NCBI GenBank assembly: GCA_963682025.1
Contig: OY821517.1
Location: forward strand, 57,335,716 to 57,399,715
Reading direction: 5' to 3'
DNA length: 64,000 nucleotides
From: Cordilura impudica
Lineage: Eukaryota; Arthropoda; Insecta; Diptera; Scathophagidae
In this document: one piece after another, positions 22,410-33,503 of the stretch
Position numbering within the stretch: the first letter of the stretch is position 1
Layout: each line of letters starts with the position of its first letter
The notes under the pieces: model-generated
What the model was told of the DNA's origin: nothing
The model's input: the letters and a program-made list of their open reading frames with translations, nothing else
Databases searched by the model: none
Made by a program: the position numbers and the translations under genes

Positions 22410-23222
22410 TCATGATGGTACAAGATTTTTTTTCTTATTTAAGTGGGGTCGATGTCTTTCATAATTTCTTCATGCAATCTGTCCAAAAGCTCAACATAGT
22501 AATTAGCAGTTATTGTTTTTCCTTTCTTCAAGTAATCAAGAATTATTAGACCACGTGCATCCCGAAAAACCCTGACCATTAACTTTCCAGCCGATTGTTG
22601 AGTCTTTGGCCGCTGTGGCCGGCATTCACACGCTTGTAACCACTCCGCAGACTGTCTATTGGACTCCGGTGTATAATAATGAATCCACGTATCATCCATT
22701 GTTATAAATCGACGTAAAAATTCAGTTGAATTTATTTCAAACATCTCCGAAACAAACTTTGAATCATGAACACGTTTCAGTTTTTGTTCAACTCTTAAAA
22801 ATCGGGGCACCCATCGAGCAAAAACCTTTTTCATATTTAAATGATCATGTAAAATATTCCTAACTCGCTCACTTTAATCTTTCGATCATCCAATACAACT
22901 TGATGCACTTTTGTTAACTGCCTCATTTGGACACCAGGATGATCTGCATCATTTATGCTTGTACTACCACTTTAAATTCGGAATACCCCGTTTCAACCAT
23001 TGAATATGATGGCGATAATTTTCCATAATGTTTAATAATCCATTCTTTGAACAGTATTTTTTCCCACCAAAAAACAATATTTAAGCAAAACACGAAAATC
23101 TTTGCAATCCAATTTTTCTCACACTTTAAAAGCAGCATCATTTTTGTAATGGAAACTTTTTTTTCTATTTAATGAAATGTCAGAAAATTTTGACACAAGT
23201 TTTCTAAGAGTTGGCTTTACTG

Positions 23223-23752
23223 CAACAGACAAGATTGGCACTTATCACGCCATCTATATGTGAGACCACGTACTTTTCACTCCATGTAGTATTTACAGCT
23301 ATTTGCATAGATCCCGCTTAGTTTTGAAATTGAAGCAATTGCTATGCCGGTTCACCCTAATGCACATATTTTGTTAGAATTTAATTCCATTATTGTATTT
23401 ATCTTTACACATTTCACAGTCCTTGAAAAAATATTATTTTACTATTTATGTTTGAAGTCTTAAAGGTCATTGCCTTGTTATTGTATTTTGGAGCACTGTT
23501 TTTATAGACTTATTTCTTGTTTGCTTGTTTGATTGTTTATTACTTCTTCTTTACACTTACATTGCCGTACATGTTTTTTTTTTTTTTTGTAAATTTTACA
23601 AAATAAAATATTTGACTCTTTTTACTTGATTTCCGTTGGCCTAAACCGCTATTTCTGCTACTTAAGAATTTATTATTTGTCCTTTTGTTGTTTGTCACAT
23701 TAAAAAATTGTGTTATATTGTTGATAAGACCCTTTAAGTGAAAGTCTGTATT
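23223..23752. other. Anonymous sequence
   Basis: Nothing recognised. A T run lies at 23576-23588. Confidence 0.4.
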
Positions 23753-24539
23753 TATACCCTATACCACTATGTGGTTTGGGTATAATGACTTTGTGCTGCT
23801 GTTTGTAACAACCAAAAATATTTGACCTAGACCCATCTTTAATTATACCGATCAAATCAGAATCACTTTCTGAGTTGATTTAACAATGTCCGTCCGTCCG
23901 TCCGTCCGTCCGTCCGTCTGTGTGTCCATGTAAACCTTGTAATCAAACTGCAGGTCGCAAATATAAATATATTTTGATGAAATTTGGTACGTAAGCTTTT
24001 ATCTGCCATGGGATGAACGCTATTGAAATTGGTGAGAATCGGTCCATGTTCAGACCTAGCCCCCATACAAATTACCCATATGAAATCGACATAAATTGCC
24101 ATAAGATCCAAATTGTCATACAGATCTTACTCAAATTGGGTTTGTATGCGTTCATTACATCCATTAATGAGTAGTCCAAAAATGATCCCTTTGACCCCAT
24201 ATAGAGCTGCTTCCCGATCTTCACTTAAATCTATTAAAAAACAAAAATATTGCACTGATTCTTCTCGAATTTTGTTTCTATATATTTTTGCAAAATACAA
24301 GAGACTTTACCACACATGATCAGGATCGGTCCATTTTTGGACCTAGTCCCTATATAGATATAGCATCCGATATGAACTTTTTCATATTTGCAGCCAAAAA
24401 AATTAATAAAAATCCCACTCAAATTTGGTTTATGCTTATTTTCTATATCCAGTTAGTTGGGCCTAAGAGATAGGGTTTCTAAACGCATGGTATAGGGTAT
24501 CGTATAGTCGGTCTAGACCGACTATAATTTTCTTACTTG
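23753..24539 (+). mobile_element. DINE-1-like repeat (family C), copy 4, essentially complete
   Basis: 787 bp from TATACCCTATACCACTATG to the hairpin (GTCGGTCTAGACCGAC) and TTTTCTTACTTG, with (GTCC)n at about 23890-23920. Flanked by T on both sides, as expected for insertion within a T tract. It is the best local reference for the family. Confidence 0.78.
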
Positions 24540-25194
24540 TTTTTTTTCACGTTGTTCAAAAAAAACATTCAGACAAAAATATTAAGGGTATTCATTCGCT
24601 AAGTCTGTTCATTGTTGCTGCTCACTAAGAATGTGAATTTGTGCGTCATGTTGCATAAAAAATGATTGCTAGTTAATTTGAAGTCAGTATTATTATCAAG
24701 ATTATTCTTATGATATTTAAATTTTTTTAAGATCTGTTAGTAATGCACATGCTATATTATTACACACAAATAGAAAAAAAGAAATTTAATTGCAAAAAAC
24801 AATTGAAATTTGTTAAGAAATCTTTTTGTTGAAATACGAGGAGGCAACAAATTATTGCTTTGGCCAAACAAAAATGTTCATATAAAACTAAAGATAATAT
24901 ATCAAATAGAACAGTTTGTTATACACATACAGCCACACATACGTACTGGTACAATATATTCGAGAAATGTTATAATCCCACACAAATTGGTTAGTTTATT
25001 GGCCATTGTGTATACGAGTGTTTTTGAATTCATTGTTGGACACATGAAAGTTTGCAAACGGTCGTATGAAATTAAAAAGCTGAACAATTTTAGATCAAAT
25101 TAAGTTATAAGATATGAGTTCCTTTTTGGATAATTATAATCATATTTATTTCATATTTTCTAGATGCTTTAAATCTTATGAATATATTTATTAC
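24540..25194. other. Anonymous AT-rich sequence
   Basis: Nothing supportable. A 97-codon open frame at 24810-25103 has no recognisable motif. Confidence 0.4.
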
Positions 25195-25488
25195 CTGCAC
25201 CACCAGTATGTGGTCAAAATATTTTCACTTTGTGCTGTTGTAATATTAACAAGTCAAGTCTAGTCTAGTCTGTACGATACTCTGAGCCAATAACTGGATA
25301 TAGGAAATAAGCATAAACCAATTTTTAGTTCTATTATTTTATTTGTGGCGTGAATATTTAAGAAAGTTCATACCTGATGTTACTTTGTGGTGATGTTTAA
25401 ACTACCAGAATTACTTTCTGAGTTGATTTTGCGATCAAAATCCTTGTAAAAAAAAGTTCGCAAATATGAAAATGTTTTGATGATATTT

Positions 25489-26209
25489 CTGTGGTTTTCT
25501 GGAATAACCGCGTATGTCAATTTTTGTCAGTTTTGAGTTAACGATGCCAAATATATTAATTTTTAACGCTCTTTACATGTGTTCAATATTTTAAAAAAAT
25601 TTTTTGACCATTTCTGAGTTTTTTTTTAAATAACGACGTAACTTAAAACGTATGTCAACCTACGTTTGATCGCTGATAAATTATTTTCTCAGAAAACGAT
25701 ACATAGCGACAAACGTTGTTATTAATGAAAATGCAAAATAATTTTGGATTAGTTTTCACTAATAAAAATTTGTGTGTTTATTTTTGTTATTTTTTGTCAC
25801 TATTATTCTTGATACGTTGTTATATTCTCATCCAAAGTCCCGTTAACTTTTTGTTGACGAACAAATGAATCCATTTTTCAAGCAACAACAACTTATGTCT
25901 GCATGGGTGGTTGCATTGGTAGTTTTCTTTTTCAAAGAAAACGACGTTTGTCGACATAAGTTGTTTTATCTGCACACACTTTAAGTGTAATTTACATATT
26001 GTTTTTTTCATCCTTCTCTAGGATCTATTCCTCTGAAGATTTTTGACTCAAAAAGTATTTAAAGTATTTATTGCCCATATCTACAGGACTGTGAAATAAA
26101 AAGCTCTAAAATCTTTATATCGAGCCCATAATTTCAAATATAACGTTTTTTTTGGCTCCCCTGAACATTTTGATTTTATGACATACGCGGTTATTCTAGA
26201 AAACCACAG
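25489..26209. mobile_element. MITE G with 30-bp TIRs
   Basis: Ends are inverted over at least 30 bp with one mismatch: CTGTGGTTTTCTGGAATAAC at the left and the complement of GTTATTCTAGAAAACCACAG at the right. ATTT flanks both sides (25485-25488 and 26210-26213), a possible 4-bp duplication. 721 bp, no coding capacity. It interrupts a family-C repeat between GATGATATTT and AGTGCATAAAC. Superfamily unknown. Confidence 0.72.
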
Positions 26210-26315
26210 ATTTAGTGCATAAACTTCTATCGGCCATAGAATGAACGTTATTGAAATTAGTGAAAATGACCCCATGAGATCGACTTAAATTGCCACAATA
26301 TCCAAATTATCATAT

Positions 26316-29278
26316 GGGTAATTCCATGTCAAATCAACCAATAGGTGTACACTACCTTCTCCAAATTGTATGATTTTTCGTAGGAAGACAGATTATTACA
26401 GAACTAAAATAAGTGCAAAGTTTGAGGGCACTGGCACTTCTGTATCCGGAAATATGTGGTCTTGAAAATCGTAAAAAAAGGTCAAAATTTACAAAGTTGT
26501 ACTTACTTAATTATCATTTTCTTGAAAAGTATTATAGTTACGCAACTCATCAAGGTTGCATTTGAAAGGTTAATTAATTACCTTTAATTTGATATACAAC
26601 ATGATTTTTTTTTTTTGGAAAGGTCCAAGGTCACATCTCTTGACCTATAATTCGGGAGACTATAGCTGTAAGAACGACAATTTTAAAAATCTGAAAAAAA
26701 TATATGTTTAAGATTGGTTCCTTCCCTACAGTTCCAAAAAATTTCAGACTGGGGGTATGCTTGGATCCAGAAATATTTATCATAGAGTAAAGGTAGATAT
26801 TTAAAAAGTCGGTGCTGTTACTGTTACTGTTTATGAATGTGGTTGGTTGTGCTCGTGAGCGTCGGCGGGCTATGCACGCACGCCGCTATTTGTGTCTGGT
26901 TCTTTAGCTCTGTACTGTACTCATTACAGACCTGTGTTAGGGTTGGTTTGACAGGTAATTATGTTAGAGCGAGACAACAGTATAAATGTTGTCGGGTGTG
27001 GTTCGTACTGTCAAATAACTTGGATATAGAGAAATTATTGAAAAACGAGAAGTCAAAGTCAAAGGAAGCACCACGAAAAAAAAAACCATTCTAAACACGT
27101 TGCTTTAAAAAACCACATGTGTTGCTATAAAATCAATATTTTTAAATAAAACCAAAAGTGTTCAAAGTGATTGTTTTTTGCCTCTGTAAACAATATGTCA
27201 TTTAATACAATATATTGTTGTAATCCATTTAAAAAAGTTGCTCATGTCCGGAATGCAAGAGGACTTCGAAAAGTTCAGCAATGGATGACTGGAATTAGTA
27301 ATAACATTTCAATATCAAATAAAATATGTGATATATGCAGAAGAGAACTTTATAAATTAAAAGGAAGTGTAAACAATAATATTCAATCTATGAACGAGCC
27401 AGAAAACGAGACTTCAGACTCGGAAAGTGAAGCATCAGTTTCGGGAGATGTTCCAATTTCTAAGTTAAACGAAAGTTTAACATATTTACAAGAAACTCCA
27501 ATATGTTCGAGAAAAATTCCATTAAAAGACAACTAGAAAGTTAGAAAAAATAACAACATCAATTAAAACCAACATTTTCCCAAATTCAACACCTTCAACC
27601 TCTCACGTATGCCCAGAATCGGAAATAATCGAACAACTAAAAGAAAAGTTTAAATCAATAACTAAAAACAGTGATAAAATTCAACTTTTAACTATTTTAC
27701 CTAAAAGCTGGACATTGAAAAGAATGGAGGAGGAATTTCAAATAACAAATTTCATGGCACGAATGGTAAAAAACTTGGTTGAGACAGAAGGCGTATTGAG
27801 TACACCGAATCCAAAACTTGGAAAATGATTGCCATTAGAAATTGTTGATGTGGTGAAAATCTTTTATGAAACTGATGATGTCAGCAGATGTCTACCAGGA
27901 TGTAAAGACTACGTGTCAATAACAGAAAATGGTGTAAAAGTAAAAAAAAATAAAAGACTTTTACTCGGAAATCTTCGAGAAGTTTATGCTTTATTTAAAG
28001 AAAAACATGAAGGGATAACTATTGGAATTTCTAAATTTTGTGAACTTGGGCCAAAAAATGTGGTTCTAGCAGATGCGTCAGGAAGCCATAATGTATGTGT
28101 TTGTAAAATACATCAAAATACAAAACTAATGCTCCACGCAATAAACCTGAAAAAATTGACAGAAAATGTGCAGGATTTTGTGCTGGAAACTTATAAATAT
28201 TGTTTAAAAAGACTTATCTGCAATCCCCCATCACCAAATTGCTACCTTGGCAGATGTAGCATGTGTCCAGATATACAAAATTTTAAAGACAAACTTGGTG
28301 AATTATTATTAGAAAATGAAATTGATTAAATCATATATAAACAGTGGATAAGTGTAGATAGAGACTCTTTGGAAACTATTATTAAAGAAACTGATTCTTT
28401 TCTGGATTCTTTATGCGTATCTAAAGAGCAGGGTGCATTTATGGCTCACAAAAAGTCTGCGTTGGAAGAAAATGAGTATTTAGTAATTTGCGACTTCTCC
28501 GAAAATTCAACTTTTGTGGTTCAGGATTCTGTGCAAGGCTTTTTATGAAATAATAGCCAGGCCACACTATACCCAATAGCAATTTATTACAAATCAAATG
28601 GAAAATTAGAAACTACAAATTTTATAATAATATCAGACTGTCTAATACATAATACCATAGCAGTTCATTTATTTCATCGCCACCTAAATGAGTTTTTAAA
28701 AAACAAGTTTTTGAAAATACCAAAGAAAATTTTTTATTTTTCGGATGGTTCTTCCGCTCAATTTAAAAATAAAAAAAACTTTGCCAATTTATGCCATCAT
28801 AGCGAAGATTTTAATTGTTCCGCTGAGTGGCATTTTTTTGCTACCAGTCACGGCAAAGGACCTAGTGATGGTCTTGGGGGAACGGTAAAGCGTGAAGCAC
28901 GAAGAGCCAGCTTGCAACGTCCATTCGAAGATCAGAATTATAGGTCAAGAGATGTGACCTTTGACCTTTCCAAAAAAAAATCATGTTGTATATCAAATTA
29001 AAGGTAATTAATTAACCTTTCAAATGCGACCTTGATAAGTTGCGTCACTATAATATTAATCAAGAAAATGATAATTAAGTAAGTACAACTTTGTACATTT
29101 TTATAATTTTTTCCCATATTCAAGACCTCATACTTCCGGATCCAGATGCGTCAGTGAACTTAAATTTAGGATTTTTCTTATTTCTCGGATACACTTTAAT
29201 CCTGCCAAAATTCAGCCAATTTGGAAACAGTGATGTAAAAACAGCCATATTTTAAGTTGAGTTCAGATGGTTTAACCC
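26316..29278 (+). mobile_element. DNA transposon F with ~330-bp TIRs and ATAT duplication
   Basis: 2963 bp. Outer ends are GGGTAATTCCATGTCAAATC and, on the other strand, GGGTTAAACCATCTGAACTC. The inverted repeat extends inward to about 26654 and 28936 (CATCTCTTGACCTATAATTC on the left, mirrored on the right). ATAT flanks both ends (26312-26315, 29279-29282). It contains a decayed protein gene. The right TIR starts inside the coding region, so the copy is a deletion product. A 4-bp duplication is reported for Sola2, but I could not confirm that assignment. Confidence 0.75.
27180..28945 (+). pseudogene. Element F transposase-like protein, DDE-type, unclassified
   Basis: The N-terminal frame 27171-27536 holds KICDICRRELYKL, a possible zinc site, and an acidic linker. 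From ~27545 one frame runs to 28945, interrupted only by TGA 27826, TAA 28327 and TGA 28546. It reads KSWTLKRMEEEFQITNFMAR, a Cys-rich segment (NCYLGRCSMCPD), VICDFSENSTFVVQDSVQGF, FYFSDGSSAQFKNKKNF and SAEWHFFATSHGKGPSDGLG. The DFSEN and FSDGSSAQFKN blocks look like the first two acidic motifs of an RNase H-fold transposase. I know similar proteins only as uncharacterised proteins of insects and cnidarians. The C-terminus is missing. Confidence 0.6.
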
Positions 29279-29281
29279 ATA

Positions 29282-29414
29282 TGTGACCTTCTCCGAGAAA
29301 AGGGACCTAGTGTGTCAGAAAACGGGTTGTGTCAAAAACGGTGGCTTTTGGCACCTAAAGGGGTGTAGAAACTTTAAATGCGTTTTTTTCTCAAAACTTA
29401 ATTTTCACACACTA
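29282..29414. mobile_element. MITE E, copy 1 (right end missing)
   Basis: Begins TGTGACCTTCTCCGAGAAAA after TA and matches the complete copy at 53102-53262 up to CACACTAG, where it joins family C (AGATCTCGG). Transposon F lies in its first bases. Confidence 0.75.
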
Positions 29415-29490
29415 GATCTCGGTGAAATTGAGTTTATTACATCCATTTATCAGTAGTCCAAAATAAACCCTATAGGACAATTTCACTGGT

Positions 29491-29717
29491 CTACAAATCA
29501 AAAAAAAATTTACTGCGGAAACGAAGCATGGTTTTTAACTAATCTGGGTACGCTGAATTCGAATCTGGCATACAAATTGGGCTATCACGTCTTGTTCATT
29601 TTTTATCGCATGCTGGCAATACTGTAACACAGTCAATACTGGCACTACAATTTCACAATTATTAATTTGACAAAAGCCCACATTCATTATAAATCTTCAG
29701 AATAGTAGCGTTTAAGC
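29491..29717. other. Anonymous sequence
   Basis: No recognisable feature. Confidence 0.4.
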
Positions 29718-29832
29718 ATGTCAGGAAGATCGTGTGTTACTTATTCAAGCTATTTTTGCTTTGTGTGTGGTGAATATTTGGTTGGAAGAAAAGGATTTGG
29801 AATATCAGAATCATTAAAATATGCATATTTAT
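29718..29832 (+). pseudogene. N-terminal fragment of a transposon-associated protein
   Basis: ATG at 29718 gives MSGRSCVTYSSYFCFVCGEY, then LVGRKGFGISESLKYAY. This CxxC-containing start resembles the N-terminus of a transposon-like protein family common in insects (recollection, not a search). HelA copy 3 follows directly. Confidence 0.4.
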
Positions 29833-30172
29833 AATATTAATAGGCCAGGCGATTTCTTGTGATCGATGTTTTGTTCTACCGTTTTTTCCCTATTTTGACC
29901 AAGCGCATATTATTTGAAACGTATTTCTTTTTAGCCGTTTTGCAGGTTTACAGATTCTTAAATTTCTTCGTTTGTCTTGAGTAAATTGCATGTAACGTTG
30001 CTACTAACACGTACATAAAATTATACATATGCTACGTGTGTCTTATTAAATTTGTTAAAATGTTTGTTGATGAGTTTTTACCTTCATTCACAGTAATAAT
30101 AAAACATACAAGTGTTGGTGTGTGAATTGGCTAAGTTGAGATATAAAGCCGCCTAGAAATTGCACTCGAATT
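29833..30172 (+). mobile_element. HelA Helitron, copy 3 (3' end missing)
   Basis: Starts near TATAATATTAATAGGCCAGG and follows the HelA body (TTCTTGTGATCGATGTTTTG) as far as TGCACTCGAATT; the hairpin and CTAG end are lost. Confidence 0.75.
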
Positions 30173-30524
30173 ACATTATTTTGGTTTTGCTGTCAGAAAC
30201 TTGAACAAACCGTGGACACCGATAATGTTTTGAAATAGTTGCAGAACTGTTTTTACAAGAAGAAGATCTATTTAGATTTTTCAATTCCAGTACTTTGGAG
30301 AGAGTCAAGTAACCATCAAACCGATTGTTATTTCTGTTTAACTCTTTGAGCGACAATATATCCACAAATTTTTTACCCCCTAGAGTGGCACAGAAAAGAA
30401 ATTTTTGTTTTTTATTTTTTATATTTGTAATTCATTCAGAACACTTCAAAACTTAAGAAAAACATTTTAAAAAAATATTCGTTATAAATAATTACAAAAT
30501 AAAACAGTAAATATAGGTGGTACA

Positions 30525-31241
30525 GTTTATAGACCACCGCCACTTTCACCGACTTTGTGATAATCTGGGAAACATGTTATATTTTTTGCCAAACAAAGTG
30601 GTACATTACATGTTCCACAGATCCAGCCTGTTCTTATCTGTATTTTTGCGTGCCGCATAAAGCACACCGTTTCCGTGTGCTGCGTTGGGGGCTGATGTCC
30701 AGCTTGAGTTGTTCTTATTTGCTCTGATACATAAGGTTTCGATTTTTTTTTTCTTTATCGCGGTGACAGCTATTGCTGTGAAAGAACTGCTGTGCCGTTT
30801 AATATTTCTTTCAACAATGGTTTCCGCTAGCAGGCCCTCAATAATTCCTAAGCGAAAGTTCTTGTGGTTGAGTGGTGGTTGATCTGCCAGCTTATTTTAT
30901 TATTTACTTTTTATTATAATTCATGTTTTTATTATAATCCTGCACTATTTCGGGTGCCGGAATATTTTTCATATCTCCTGTTTTATCTCTCCTTTGCAAT
31001 ACAACCGTTTGTTCTGGGTCATGATGATTTGAAATTATATAATCACATTTTTATCTTTCCATTTGATGGCTAATAAATTTTCTGTGGTGTACCAATCATA
31101 CTCACCACGTTTCGGTGCCTTATGTGGCTTAAAGATCCTACTTCCTATTCGTATTAACTGTGCCACAAGCATATTTTTGCTTTGCTTTCGAGTCCAACAT
31201 ACTTGCAAAAAAAATACTTGTAAAATGATTTTTACCGACAA
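30525..31241 (-). pseudogene. piggyBac-like transposase relic PB2
   Basis: Minus strand, several frame changes. The upper part reads KYACGTVNTNRK (alternate frame), then RGEYDWYTTENLLAIKWKDK, a core segment of PGBD4-like piggyBac transposases. Towards the C-terminus come RKRCALCGTQKY and RTGWICGTCNVPLCLAKN with CFPDYHK, the Cys-rich zinc region that ends piggyBac proteins; the stop is at about 30525. The N-terminal half was not found. The left end of Transib T1 lies 55 bp beyond the upper limit. A frame at 30171-30365 just below may or may not be part of it. Confidence 0.7.
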
Positions 31242-31290
31242 GATCCGCAGTCTGATTTTTTATAACTTTTTCCCCAAGTTTTTTTTGTGA

Positions 31291-31295
31291 CGGCG
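31291..31295. repeat. 5-bp target-site duplication of Transib T1, left
   Basis: CGGCG, repeated at 39264-39268. It matches the GC-rich CGNCG-like target preference reported for Transib. Confidence 0.9.
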
Positions 31296-32971
31296 CACAG
31301 TGGTCAATTTCGCGAGATAGCGGTCAAAACTCTATAACTTTTGACCGGATTGGTAATTGTTGTTCAATTTGTTTTGTTCAATAGGAGGGACTTTAAGCTT
31401 CAATTTGCGTATTCAAACGTAAAAATCGACTGATAGGAACGTAAGTAATTTGGAGTTAAAAATGCATTTTAATTTTTTGTTGAGTTTCCATGTAAAAGTT
31501 GAATATTTTGACATTTTAAATAGGTATTTTTTTTATAATTTCTTATTTTCTTCAATCGTATTTTACAACCAATACTTATTTATTATTCCTAAACTTAATT
31601 TTGGGCAGAAAATGCCAACATTTGGCCCCTGACATTTATTTAGTCTCAATATTCACAGGGGCCAAAGGTTGGTTTTCTTTGGAAGAAAGCTAATTCTTGT
31701 GAGGACTAAACTGAAAAATAACACTGAAATTCCCAACAATATCAATACCATTTGGATATATTATATACAGAACACAACATCGATAAAATTTTAAGTAAAC
31801 TTTTACTATTGATTTAAAGTGCACATATATTTTATTTAAATGTATTAATAAAAATTTATACTAAAATTAGAAACAAATTATAATCTTTAAACTAGTATTA
31901 ATTAAGCAATATTAGTAAAAATTTCTTCCAAATAGCTTTGATTTTCATTTTGCAGTAGTTGTTTAGCTTCTTCATCTAACTCTAATGAGGTTGATTTCCA
32001 TTTTTGTCGAATACTGGACATACATGGGTCTGATGTGCACAACAAAATATTAATAAGATCTTCATTAGTACAATATCTGGAAATTATTCTTGTATTGTGC
32101 TCGCGAAAGAATCTGTAGTCTTTGTTCCTTTTTTCTTGGGCTTCTTCTGAGAGATCTCCAATTGGAAGCATATTGTGCTGAATTATTTGTTCCCCATGGA
32201 ACAAATTTTTGTGAACTGTGGTTGGCATATGTCTCCAAGAATATTTTTGGTTATATAGGGTTGCTGTCTCATTAGCATACTGACCAAATTTTTTTGCATC
32301 TATCGTTTTGCTACATGCTATAACTTGTAATATGATTTGGAATCGTCGTATTAAATCATAATCTACTCCAGTTATAGAAGCTGTTGTTTCTGGATCGGAA
32401 AAAAATCTCCTTGCTGTGTTTCCATCATTAGAATTTGCTTCTCCTTGCTTTGACTGGTCAATTATAAGGCCTATCTCACGGTATTTTTCTTGAATATCTT
32501 TTTTTTTTGCTTTCTTTTTTCCAAATTTTCTTTGTTGTTTCTCCTAACGGGCCAAATTCCAAATCGTATCCCAATTTAAGAATATGCTCCATAAAACGAA
32601 TTCTAGCAAATTCATATGCTTCATTAAAACTATCGTCTTGTGTTGGTGGTTGGCTCAATTGACTTGATGTTTTTTGGCATATGGTGCAGCTTGACGATGA
32701 CTTTGTTTTGGTTAAAGCTTGTGCAACTTTTCCATCAATCATTGTGAGACACATTTTAAAATTTACTTCAATGTCTTGGTCATCAAATTTAAATGTTACT
32801 GGTTGAAGTTCTTTAATTTGATCATTTATTTTTCGAACTTCTTCATCTATGACATCTTGAGTCTCCTTTTTGTAAGCAAACTTTATTGGTCTACAAAATT
32901 TTGTTGACGAGGGAATTTCATTCTTCCATACATCTATCTCTGCAGCTCTACTAGTTGACGGCTCTGAACCA

Positions 32972-32979
32972 ATATAAGT
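32972..32979. repeat. 8-bp target-site duplication of hAT element, left
   Basis: ATATAAGT, repeated at 36573-36580. Removing one copy and the hAT joins Transib codons LTKTY and IGSEP. Confidence 0.9.
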
Positions 32980-33503
32980 CAGAGGCGGATTTAGGCCTGC
33001 TCCTTTCCTAGGCACTCTTTAATATGCCGCCCTTTTTGATAAAATAGGAGTGATTATCAAAAAAAAAAAAAAAAAATATACAATTTTTTAATAATTAAAT
33101 TATTGTGTATCAATTTTTATTAATTTAGATACATACATACTATATATACGTTTTTTTTTAATTCACATATAATTAATCTTATATTTTGGCCAATTCAAAG
33201 CAGTGTCATATAAGTCTTATTTTTTATACATTTGTCTTATTTTCATACATATTTGCTTATATTTATATTACAAAAAATTTATAAAATTTTACACATGAAG
33301 TGTATGTTTTTAAAAAAAATTAACTCCAAATTTTATAATTTTCTTTCAAAATTTGAGGTTTAAATAAAATAAATTAAAATAAAATTCATATATTTATATC
33401 CAGACAAAAAGAAAAGCAAAAGTTTTTATGAAAAATATAAGTAACTTTTTAATAAGAATACTATTTTTTTAAAAATATATTATTGAGTTTTTTCATTCAG
33501 CGC

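Larger units (their letters stand above)
20413..23222 (-). pseudogene. mariner transposase relic M2, split by a Transib
   Basis: Minus strand. The 5' terminus at 23222 reads CAGTAAAGCCAACTCTTAG, matching M1. N-terminal scraps lie at 22850-23140 (EWIIKHYGKLSPSYSMVE). The central part 22439-22834 gives FARWVPRFLRVEQKLKR, ITMDDTWIHYYTPES (first catalytic Asp) and FRDARGLIILDYLKKGKT. The frame then reaches ILYHHDNA, where the 1.67-kb Transib T2 is inserted, and resumes at 20732-20430 with ALASEKLKSFHYEFFP, PYSADLAPSDYYLF (third Asp) and NEEVISDAEAYFEEF. Transib insertion plus small deletions inactivate it. Confidence 0.88.
25195..29490 (+). mobile_element. Decayed family-C (DINE-1-like) region carrying nested insertions
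   Basis: Recognisable pieces are 25200-25250 (TATGTGGTCAAAATATTTTCACTTTGTGCTG), 25270-25380 (hairpin-end part, opposite orientation), 25395-25488, 26210-26315 (TCTATCGGCCATAGAATGAACG) and 29411-29490 (AGATCTCGGTGAAATT...). Between them lie MITE G, transposon F and MITE E. The mixed orientation of the first pieces suggests two overlapping family-C copies. Confidence 0.55.

Noticed and set aside
14422..24422. Recurring ~60-100 codon open frames such as those containing YEKVHIGCYIYMGTRSKNG or GARSEHGPI.TNFNSVHPM
   Set aside because: They occur in every DINE-like copy on either strand because the repeat is conserved as DNA. Frames are broken by random changes and there is no start context or domain; treated as shadows of the repeat.
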